Assembly (NCBI GenBank): GCA_021199405.1
Contig: JAJQID010000120.1
Location: forward strand, 1 to 6,544
Source of the DNA: Lachnospiraceae bacterium
Lineage (GTDB): Bacteria; Bacillota; Clostridia; Lachnospirales; Lachnospiraceae
Reading direction: 5' to 3'
Length of the DNA: 6,544 nucleotides
Of the stretch, positions 1 to 5,919 are shown piece by piece (within the stretch, counting starts at the first letter, position 1; each line of letters begins with the position of its first letter). The notes beneath the pieces are model-generated. The model was given only the letters and a program-made list of their open reading frames with translations, made no database searches and was not told where the DNA came from. The translations under genes and the position numbers were made by a program.

Positions 1-300
1 TTATCATTCGCGGCAGTCAAAAGATATCTCAGCTCCGCGTCCAATGATCGGCCTCTCTTTCCATTTTTTGACAGCTATTTTCTGTCCTGAAAAGAGAATA
101 CCACAAAATTCAGAGACGGTGGGGCGACATATCGTCTTTTTTGTAAATTTTTTATGAATTCTGCCGGATGCTGCTGTCCTGCATCCGACATTCTTCCCAG
201 TTCTGACATCATTCCCACCATCGCCAGCCATCCATGAGCTTTTCAGATAGTAAATCCGGAAAGAATTTCTAAATTTCTCTCAGATATTTCCCCGTTGTTT
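1..300. other. Left-edge region without a supportable gene
   Basis: This stretch is AT-rich compared with the genes to the right and shows no recognisable protein, RNA gene or repeat. A 75-codon minus-strand frame (4-231) and a 48-codon one (75-221) exist, but neither has a Shine-Dalgarno site or a recognisable motif. A plus-strand frame is open from the left edge to a stop at 155-157 and also looks non-coding in composition. It may be the spacer upstream of a minus-strand gene, or downstream of a plus-strand gene, outside the window. Confidence 0.5.
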
Positions 301-304
301 CACT

Positions 305-351
305 AAAAAAGAACAGACTGTTTTCACTCAAAAACAGCCTGCTCCTTTTTT
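305..351. terminator. Bidirectional intrinsic terminator
   Basis: An inverted repeat pairs 311-324 with 331-344 around a six-base loop. It forms a 14 bp stem in which two positions are G-U wobbles when read on the minus strand (A-C mismatches on the plus strand). On the minus strand a run of six T (305-310) follows the stem directly, so this is the expected terminator of the lipoprotein esterase gene that stops 60 bp earlier. On the plus strand the stem is followed by C and six T (345-351), so it could also stop transcription entering from the left. The wobble pattern makes the minus-strand hairpin the stronger one. Confidence 0.85.
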
Positions 352-405
352 CATATCAGATTCATGCACTTGTCATTCATTGATATCTTAATCACAAAAT
401 ATCCC

Positions 406-2859
406 TCACCCGGCGTTAAACAGCCCGGAAAGTATATCCGCATATTCCTGGAAAATCTCCAGCAGGAAGGTATTCCAGTGCCGTGCATCCTGCGTGCTGC
501 TGCCGAATACATAGTCCTCCTGTCCATAATCGATGACGTCGAAGCCGGGCATGGCTTTGCTGGCTCCGGCCGTGCGGTAGGACACCGCATCCGCCAGGGA
601 GAAGGATACGCTGGTAATATCAGAGTAATCCACCCAGCCGCTTAAGTCGGTACCGCTGGCCTCCGTGGAAGTTCCGTTGGCGGTCTGCGCCTGTGCTTCG
701 GCAGTCTCAATTTCCACGCCGTCTGCGTATTCCGCGTACATCTGGTCAACATACAGTGCGAAGGAGCTGCTCAGTATTTCAGAGGGTACATGACCGCCGT
801 TCCACTGCCACTCGATCTGGCAGTCTGTCCCGGCATTCAGCCAGGCAAGCTGAAGATTCAGAGATGTGAACATGGACATATCGCCTTCAGAAGCGCCCAT
901 GACGATACGCGTCCAGGCCGCTCCCTCCGTCTCCTCATCGCCGATATAGTTTAATGGATTGTAAAGATTAACAAGGTTATTTCCGTATTCATCTCCGGCC
1001 TCCAGCTCCGCGATGTCGGCGGCATAGGCCTCCACCATTTCCTCATAGCTGGAGTAGTTGTTGGAATCGATGGAGCTGCCCGCGGCCTGAGTGGTGCCTG
1101 CGTCAGGAGTTCCCACGTCCATGGTATCGCCGCTGGTGTCTACGTTCTCATTTGTGATCGAGGAGGTGGTGCCAGTCCCGCTATCAGGCAGGCCTTTCCC
1201 GTCAGTCATGATATCACCGGGAAGGCCATCTGCGCCGTTGTCTGTGCTGATGGAAGCACCATCCGGCAGGCTTCCCATATCGACTGTATTGCCGTCTGGC
1301 AAAGTGCCACCGGCAATATCACCGGGCGTCGAGTCGCCCGGTAAAGCCGTTGTATCAGAAGACTCTGTCTCTGAACGTTCTCCTCTTCCCCCGGTAAAGT
1401 CCGCCGCGCCGTTCATACCGCTGGGCAGGTTGCCGCTCATACCTCCGCCCATGCCGCCGGTGCTTCCTGCCGTGTAACGGCCTTCAATAAAGGCTTCCGC
1501 CTTTTCCTCAACGGTCATGGCGGCCACTTCCTCATCTGACAGGGCATTTCCGTCCCCGTCAAACCATGTCCACCCATCCGCGTAATCCAGATTGTCCAGG
1601 TACCACTGCAGGTTGGAGACAAACTCCGCCAGATACAGTTCCAGATAGGAACCGCCGTAGCCATTGGTGTCAGCGTACAGTGTCTCATCATATTCAATGG
1701 TCAGGGCGATGGTACTGTTCAGCGCACTGTCCCCATCCAGGTCGAAGCCCACAGAGGCCTCCTCCACAGTCAAGTTCTGCCCATTAATATATTCCATATA
1801 CGCTTCCGAAAGATATTCCGCCAGCTGTGCCTGGAAATCGGAGCCAAACTCGTAATCCACATCCATATAATACTCAAAAGCCAGCGCCATATCCGCCTCG
1901 TAGAGGGAGGTAATCGCGCTGTAGGCAATGCAGCCCCAGGCTCCGTCGGACAGCGCTACCTCCTCGCCATCGATGGTAACGGTGGTGGAATAACTGCCGT
2001 CCTCGTTCAGATAACAGCCCACAGCCCCCACCTCCTCCTGATAGGGGTAAAAATCCGGATGATTGGAGGTAGCCGCGAACATGACTGCATGAGCGCCGCC
2101 GCCGGAACCTCCGGTGGAGATGAAATAATCTGCACTTCCGGGGAGATTGCCCAGCAGGATGTTATATTTCACAAAACGGGCGGCAGCCTTCTGATCAGCC
2201 AGACAGGAAGGAGCGTCGCCGGTATAGTAGGTGTTGCCGTCCGCATCCGTGGCGGTATCCTGTTTGCCCCGGTTGCCGCAGGAAACATTGATATACCCCT
2301 CAGAGGCATAGGTTGTGGACGCCATGGTGTTGGTGGAGGAGGAGTAGCCCGCCGCACCGGTATTCAGAATCACAGGCGCGGTCTCGGCGGTATATACCTG
2401 CCCGTTGGTGCTGGTAATCTCAACATCGTAATCAATGACCAGACTGCCATTGACAGCTTCAGTATAGCTTTCCGCTGTCACATCTGCAGAGCCATCGCCG
2501 TCTGTGTCGATGCCAGTGACATAAGGACCGGGTACGCAGACAGAAACGCCTTCCTCATCCTCGATCTCCGGATAGGCCACGGCGGAGACGATGGACATTA
2601 CCCACGCACCCGCGGAGGAATCATAGCTCCAGGTATAGTCTGTGTTGTTGGCCAGATTCAGAGCGGATTCGATATACTCCTTGTCGGATACCACAGTCTG
2701 CACCTCTGTGCCCGCAGTATCAGCGCCCTCTGATTCCGTGCTCTCTGTCCCGGCATCCTGCGCTTCTGCTGTCTCAGTATCCGTCGATGAACTGCCGCAG
2801 GCCGCCAGGCTTATGACCATGGTCATTGCGCAAAGCAGCGCGATTATTTTTTTCATCAT
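406..2859 (-). CDS. Secreted lipoprotein, tannase-like alpha/beta-hydrolase (esterase)
   Basis: An 817-residue protein, probably an esterase anchored on the outer face of the membrane and acting on an ester such as a gallate or other plant phenolic ester; the substrate is inferred only from family resemblance. Seen: a Lys-charged signal peptide ending in the lipobox LAAC (Cys21), then an acidic Ser/Thr/Glu linker to about residue 55. The hydrolase part follows, with GNRGK (195-199), DAPSCLADQKAA (215-226) and the serine motif GGSGG (Ser252), then SNHPDF. These resemble bacterial tannases (GARGR, the GTSAGG serine motif, GNHPDY). Residues 465-597 are a Gly/Asp/Ser/Thr low-complexity insertion. 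The second catalytic segment follows: NPLNYIG (634-640), GASEGDMS (655-662) and NGGH (His690). A C-terminal block with PGFDVID (771-777) and DARHW (791-795) ends it. The start at 2859 is chosen over an upstream in-frame ATG at 2952 because AGGAG lies 7 bases before it and the signal peptide begins there. Tannase subtype A or B and real tannin activity are uncertain. Confidence 0.8.
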   Translation of the reverse strand: MMKKIIALLCAMTMVISLAACGSSSTDTETAEAQDAGTESTESEGADTAGTEVQTVVSDKEYIESALNLANNTDYTWSYDSSAGAWVMSIVSAVAYPEIEDEEGVSVCVPGPYVTGIDTDGDGSADVTAESYTEAVNGSLVIDYDVEITSTNGQVYTAETAPVILNTGAAGYSSSTNTMASTTYASEGYINVSCGNRGKQDTATDADGNTYYTGDAPSCLADQKAAARFVKYNILLGNLPGSADYFISTGGSGGGAHAVMFAATSNHPDFYPYQEEVGAVGCYLNEDGSYSTTVTIDGEEVALSDGAWGCIAYSAITSLYEADMALAFEYYMDVDYEFGSDFQAQLAEYLSEAYMEYINGQNLTVEEASVGFDLDGDSALNSTIALTIEYDETLYADTNGYGGSYLELYLAEFVSNLQWYLDNLDYADGWTWFDGDGNALSDEEVAAMTVEEKAEAFIEGRYTAGSTGGMGGGMSGNLPSGMNGAADFTGGRGERSETESSDTTALPGDSTPGDIAGGTLPDGNTVDMGSLPDGASISTDNGADGLPGDIMTDGKGLPDSGTGTTSSITNENVDTSGDTMDVGTPDAGTTQAAGSSIDSNNYSSYEEMVEAYAADIAELEAGDEYGNNLVNLYNPLNYIGDEETEGAAWTRIVMGASEGDMSMFTSLNLQLAWLNAGTDCQIEWQWNGGHVPSEILSSSFALYVDQMYAEYADGVEIETAEAQAQTANGTSTEASGTDLSGWVDYSDITSVSFSLADAVSYRTAGASKAMPGFDVIDYGQEDYVFGSSTQDARHWNTFLLEIFQEYADILSGLFNAG
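1180..1347 (-). repeat. Degenerate LPDG/LPGD repeats in the esterase linker
   Basis: Within the low-complexity insertion of the esterase the motif LP followed by GD, DG or DS occurs five times, at residues 506, 520, 531, 546 and 557, so the spacing is 14, 11, 15 and 11 residues. Gly, Asp, Ser and Thr fill the spaces. The DNA copies are not identical. This suggests an old, drifting tandem expansion making a flexible acidic linker; no fold is implied. Confidence 0.6.
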
Positions 2860-2871
2860 GGGGGATCTCCT
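2860..2871 (-). promoter_or_regulatory. Ribosome binding site that sets the esterase start
   Basis: AGGAG (2867-2871, read on the minus strand) lies seven bases before the first of two adjacent ATG codons (2859 and 2856). This fixes the start at the beginning of the Lys-rich signal peptide and rejects the 31-codon longer in-frame alternative, which would put a charged segment ahead of the signal peptide and would reach into the kinase remnant. Confidence 0.8.
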
Positions 2872-2896
2872 GTTTGTTTTTTTGTTTATTTTATGA

Positions 2897-3106
2897 TACA
2901 AAGGGTCAGAAATCTTTTCCCGTTTTTTCAGAAGCGATATCAACCGCAGCAATACGGGGCATTACGGTCTGGGGCTGACCATTGCACAAAACATCGTATC
3001 AGCCCACCAGGGAGAAATTCATGCCGCCTGCTCAGAAGGCAGGGTTTCCTTCCTGGTTCGTCTCCCCATCATGGATAAAAAAAGAAATGGAACCTGCAGA
3101 AGGTAA
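2897..3106 (+). pseudogene. Remnant of a sensor histidine kinase, C-terminal ATPase end
   Basis: A 69-codon open stretch, with no start codon of its own, directly follows an in-frame TGA (2894-2896) and ends at TAA (3104-3106). Its translation carries the F box (EIFSRFFRSD, from 2909), the G2 box (GHYGLGLTIA, 2957-2986), then AQNIVSAHQGEI and a final strand ending VRLPI. This is the order found at the C-terminus of HATPase_c sensor kinases. The H box, N box and G1 box, sensor and membrane parts are absent, so it cannot be a working kinase. The remaining frame has no internal stop or frameshift, which suggests recent loss. It points toward the suf operon, with its stop 17 bp from the sufU stop, so the original gene was convergent with suf. 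The broken edge coincides with the upstream region of the esterase gene. Confidence 0.85.
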
Positions 3107-3123
3107 AACGTTTTCAGGCGCCC

Positions 3124-3549
3124 TCACACCTTCTCCAGCATCTCCTTCATGGTGTTCCAGCCCAGCACGGCGCACTTGACCCGGGCAGGCATATGGGAAA
3201 TATCCCGCAGGGCTCCCGCTTCCTCCAGCTCCTCGATCTCTTCCTCGCCGGCGCTGCCCTCGATCATCTTGTGAAAAAGCTCAGCGATGCGCAGCGCCTC
3301 CTCCTTCGTGCGGCCCACCACCATGTCCAGCATGATGTCTACGGACGCCTGAGAAATGGCGCAGCCGTCGCCCTCGAAGGTGCCGTCCACGATCACGCCG
3401 TCCTCCACCTTCAGCTGTAAAATAATGTCATCGCCGCAGGAGGGGTTGATCCCCTCCAGCACCAGGTTGGCGTCCGACAACCGCTCCTTGTGATAAGGGT
3501 GCAGATTGTGATCCGTCAGAATTTCATTATAAAAAGTGTTATTCGCCAA
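3124..3549 (-). CDS. sufU: SufU, Fe-S assembly sulfur acceptor (zinc-dependent)
   Basis: A 141-residue SufU/IscU-fold protein. In Gram-positive bacteria SufU takes the persulfide sulfur from SufS and passes it to the SufBCD scaffold, acting in the cytoplasm with a bound zinc. Seen: Cys38 and Asp40 in NPSCGDD, Cys63 in GDGCAIS and Cys126 in RVKCAVL. These match the zinc/sulfur ligands of Bacillus SufU (Cys41, Asp43, Cys66, Cys128, from memory) in order and spacing. The 63-residue distance between the second and third Cys is about 20 longer than in IscU and includes the acidic stretch EEEIEELEE, the insertion typical of SufU. The start is TTG at 3549, overlapping the end of sufS by 11 bp, with AAGGAGG 10 bases upstream. 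It is the last gene of the operon. Confidence 0.95.
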   Translation of the reverse strand: MANNTFYNEILTDHNLHPYHKERLSDANLVLEGINPSCGDDIILQLKVEDGVIVDGTFEGDGCAISQASVDIMLDMVVGRTKEEALRIAELFHKMIEGSAGEEEIEELEEAGALRDISHMPARVKCAVLGWNTMKEMLEKV

Positions 3550-4750
3550 GGCCCATTTTCCTCCTTATGGTTTTCAGGCTGCCAAGCAGTCTGTCAACGT
3601 CCTCCTCCGTATTGTAGAAAGCAAGGCTCACTCTCGCGGAGGAACGAACCCCCAGATGAGCAAGCAGCGGCTGGGCACAATGGTGTCCGGCGCGTACCGC
3701 TATCTTATCGTCCGCCAGAATGGCCGCAATATCATGAGGATGAACGCCGTCAAGGGTGAAGCTTATAATTCCATGATGCTGTCTGTAATCAGCGCTTCCC
3801 AGGATGTGCACTCCCGGCACCGCCGTCATACCTTCAAAGGCATATTTCGTCAGCGCTTCCTCCCGCTTCTGAATCACAGGCCAGCCGATCTCCTCCATAT
3901 AATCAATGGCCGCCGACAATCCCACCGCGTCCGCGGCGTTGACCGTGCCGGCCTCAAATTTATGAGGGAGCTCCGCATAGACCGCGCCGTCCCGTCTGAC
4001 ATAGGAGATCATCTCTCCACCGCTTAAAAATGGCGGCATCTCATTGAGTAAATGTTCCTTCCCGTATAAAACCCCGATGCCCATGGGGCCAAACAGCTTA
4101 TGTCCGGAAAAAGCCAGAAAATCCGCGTCCAGCGCACGCACATCCACCGGCATGTGTGGAGCGCTCTGGGCCGCATCCACCAGCACCACGCCGCCATTTG
4201 CATGAACCTGCTCAATGACCTCCTCCACCGGATTGACGCATCCCAGCACATTGGAGACATGACCGATGGCTGCCAGCTTCGTATTCGGCGTGACCGCCTG
4301 GGCAATGCGCTCCGAAGGATAGCTTCCGTCCGGCTCACAGTCCAGATATTTTAATGTGGCTCCGGTTTGCCGGGCCACCATCTGCCAGGGAAGCATATTG
4401 CTGTGATGCTCCGCAATGGTGATCAGAATCTCATCGCCGGGCTTTAAATTCGTCAGGCCATAGCTGTAAGCCACCAGATTGATGCTCTCGGTGGTATTTC
4501 TGGTGAAAATAATTTCTTCCGTCTTCTCCGCATTGATAAAGCCCCGGACCCGCTCCCTGGCCGCCTCATAGCGTTCTGTGGCGTCCACCGCCAGGTCATA
4601 CAGGCCGCGAAGAGGGTTGGCATTGGATCTAAGATAAAAATCCTGTACCGCGTCCAGCACCACTGCGGGGCGCTGAGCCGTAGCCGCGTTGTCCAGATAA
4701 GCCAGATCTGTATTTTTCAGAAGAGGAAAATCCTCTTTATAATTTTTCAT
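3539..4750 (-). CDS. sufS: SufS, class II cysteine desulfurase
   Basis: A 403-residue PLP enzyme that converts cysteine to alanine and holds the sulfur as a persulfide for SufU. Seen: LDNAATAQRP at the N-terminus, His115 in AEHHSN, Asp192 in VDAAQS, the PLP lysine Lys218 in SGHKLFGP, the persulfide Cys358 in RAGHHCAQP and Arg373 in SSARVS. The RAGHHCAQP context marks class II (SufS/CsdA). His339, 19 residues before the Cys, matches the Bacillus SufS His342 said to swap zinc ligands with SufU, which fits the SufU partner next door. The length is normal. ATG at 4750 is chosen because it forms an ATGA overlap with the sufD stop and matches the family N-terminus (GAGGGAG lies about 11 bases upstream). 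A GTG ten codons earlier (4780), with GAGGG seven bases before it, is a possible alternative. Confidence 0.96.
   Translation of the reverse strand: MKNYKEDFPLLKNTDLAYLDNAATAQRPAVVLDAVQDFYLRSNANPLRGLYDLAVDATERYEAARERVRGFINAEKTEEIIFTRNTTESINLVAYSYGLTNLKPGDEILITIAEHHSNMLPWQMVARQTGATLKYLDCEPDGSYPSERIAQAVTPNTKLAAIGHVSNVLGCVNPVEEVIEQVHANGGVVLVDAAQSAPHMPVDVRALDADFLAFSGHKLFGPMGIGVLYGKEHLLNEMPPFLSGGEMISYVRRDGAVYAELPHKFEAGTVNAADAVGLSAAIDYMEEIGWPVIQKREEALTKYAFEGMTAVPGVHILGSADYRQHHGIISFTLDGVHPHDIAAILADDKIAVRAGHHCAQPLLAHLGVRSSARVSLAFYNTEEDVDRLLGSLKTIRRKMGLGE
3547..3566 (-). promoter_or_regulatory. Strong Shine-Dalgarno and TTG start of sufU inside sufS
   Basis: AAGGAGG (3560-3566, minus strand) precedes a TTG codon (3547-3549) by ten bases. 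No ATG or GTG in the sufU frame lies nearby: the ATG between them is in the sufS frame and encodes its residue Met399. The site is therefore the only sensible start for SufU, and it sits inside the last codons of sufS, which suggests translational coupling. Confidence 0.8.
4747..4750 (-). promoter_or_regulatory. ATGA stop-start overlap of sufD and sufS
   Basis: The sufD stop TGA (4747-4749) shares two bases with the ATG of sufS (4748-4750). This arrangement usually means that the ribosome ending one gene re-starts on the next, keeping SufD and SufS production linked. Confidence 0.8.
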
Positions 4751-5904
4751 CCGCAAATTCTCTCCCTCGACATGGCGCACAGAAACGCCCTCACTGTCTG
4801 CTGCACCTTCTCATCCGGAATCCGGGCACATACTGCCTCCAGCTTTGCCGTAGCGATCAGATCCTCCGCCGCGCTTTCCGGAATCCCCCGGCTTCCCAGA
4901 TAAAACAGCACCTGCTCGGGCAGTCTCCCGATGGTCGCGCCATGGTTGCCCTCCACATCCTCCTCCTTACAGAGAATCAACGGAATGGTCTGATTGACCT
5001 GGCGCTCTCCCAGCAGCAGAATGTCCTCCTTCTCGTTCCCCTTTGCACCCGCGCAGCCTCTCGGAAAATCAATGGTGCCGCGGAAAAGCTTGAAGGCGTC
5101 TTCCTCCAGCACTCCGGAGGCGTTCATTTCGCTGAGCGTTTTTTTGCCCACATGACGCACCAGATAATTCATGTCCAGGCGCTGGCCTTTGCGCACCCGG
5201 TAACCAGCCTCCGCGTGAAACCGGCTCTTATTTCCCTTTAAAGTGGTACAGACTCCTACATACTGGACACCTCCGCCCAACTCCAGCTTCGTTAGTGTTA
5301 CCTCCGCCTTTTCCTCACAGACGCTGCTGACATCCGTCAGAACAACAGAATTTTCACCGGTCAGCTGAACCACATAAAGAGAGACACAGGCTTCCTGCTC
5401 CGCTTTTGTTTTGATTTGCAGAGATGCCTGCACATCTGCTCCGCTTTTCAACACAAAAATGACGGATAAGCTGCTTTTTGCAGCAGCATGAACATAAATC
5501 CGGTCAGACGCAGGAGCTTCCTCTTTATAATTTAATGTAATAATGACAGGTTTCTCTATATCGGTATCAGAAGACGTTTCCAGCAAAGTTACGGCACTGT
5601 CATCCATATGGCGCTCAAAATCGGCACCCATGGCGGTCTCGATTTCCTGCCAGCTGCTATTCTCCCCTGAAATATCAGTCGAAAGACCCTCGCACCCGCT
5701 GTCCTGAATTTCCCGGCTTTCCTGTTCAATGCCCTCTTCTTTTCCTGAAAGCATTTTCAGGCTGACCCCTTCCGGCAGCTCGCTCACCGCAATCTCCGCA
5801 CCGGTCTGTGCCTTTAGCACCTCCACCGCGCCCTCATTCATTTTCAGACGGTTCCAGGTCAGGGCCGGGAGAGGGTTGATGTTCATATTGTATTGATTTT
5901 CCAT
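4747..5904 (-). CDS. sufD: SufD, Fe-S cluster scaffold subunit
   Basis: A 385-residue subunit of the SufBC2D scaffold, cytoplasmic, paralogous to SufB. Seen: the C-terminal half has the beta-helix signature common to SufB/SufD, with FRGTIDFPRG (274-283), the run VNQTIPLILCKEED (303-316), NHGATIGRLPEQVLFYLGSRG (320-340, His321 being the conserved SufD histidine that matches E. coli His360), then an Ile/Ala-rich helix. The Cys two residues before that His in E. coli is Gly319 here. Residues about 50-115 are acidic and poorly conserved (many Glu, Asp and Ser), which is common in the variable N-terminal part of SufD. The start is ATG at 5904, with AGGGAGG eight bases upstream; this Shine-Dalgarno site overlaps the sufB stop. 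It follows sufB by 14 bp and overlaps sufS at its end. Confidence 0.93.
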   Translation of the reverse strand: MENQYNMNINPLPALTWNRLKMNEGAVEVLKAQTGAEIAVSELPEGVSLKMLSGKEEGIEQESREIQDSGCEGLSTDISGENSSWQEIETAMGADFERHMDDSAVTLLETSSDTDIEKPVIITLNYKEEAPASDRIYVHAAAKSSLSVIFVLKSGADVQASLQIKTKAEQEACVSLYVVQLTGENSVVLTDVSSVCEEKAEVTLTKLELGGGVQYVGVCTTLKGNKSRFHAEAGYRVRKGQRLDMNYLVRHVGKKTLSEMNASGVLEEDAFKLFRGTIDFPRGCAGAKGNEKEDILLLGERQVNQTIPLILCKEEDVEGNHGATIGRLPEQVLFYLGSRGIPESAAEDLIATAKLEAVCARIPDEKVQQTVRAFLCAMSRERICG

Positions 5905-5919
5905 AAATAAAACCTCCCT
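5905..5919 (-). promoter_or_regulatory. Ribosome binding site of sufD overlapping the sufB stop
   Basis: AGGGAGG (5913-5919, minus strand) lies eight bases before the sufD ATG, and its first base is the last base of the sufB TGA. No room exists for a promoter in the 14 bp gap, so sufD depends on the upstream operon transcript. Confidence 0.75.

Noticed and set aside
68..73. TTGACA as a plus-strand promoter -35 element
   Set aside because: No -10-like hexamer lies at 16-18 bases downstream, and no plus-strand gene follows.
75..221. A 48-codon minus-strand frame with protein-like composition overlapping the one above
   Set aside because: It has no clear ribosome binding site and no family resemblance; overlapping frames of this size are expected by chance.
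4..231. A 75-codon minus-strand open frame at the left edge
   Set aside because: It has no Shine-Dalgarno site, no recognisable motif, and a basic composition that looks like translated spacer DNA.
1091..1477. A 128-codon Pro/Ser/Val-rich plus-strand frame
   Set aside because: It is antisense to the Gly/Asp/Ser/Thr linker of the esterase, and the Pro-rich look comes from complementing Gly codons.
2059..2733. A 224-codon plus-strand open frame opposite the esterase gene
   Set aside because: It is the antisense shadow of a clear coding region, has no start signals and no known protein motif.
2860..2952. A 31-residue N-terminal extension of the esterase from an upstream ATG
   Set aside because: The internal start has an AGGAG at seven bases and begins a proper lipoprotein signal peptide; the extension runs antisense into the kinase remnant.
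3077..3104. Hairpin plus T-run as a terminator for the suf operon
   Set aside because: The stem (ACCT with AGGT) is only four base pairs and lies several bases from the T-run, too weak to call.
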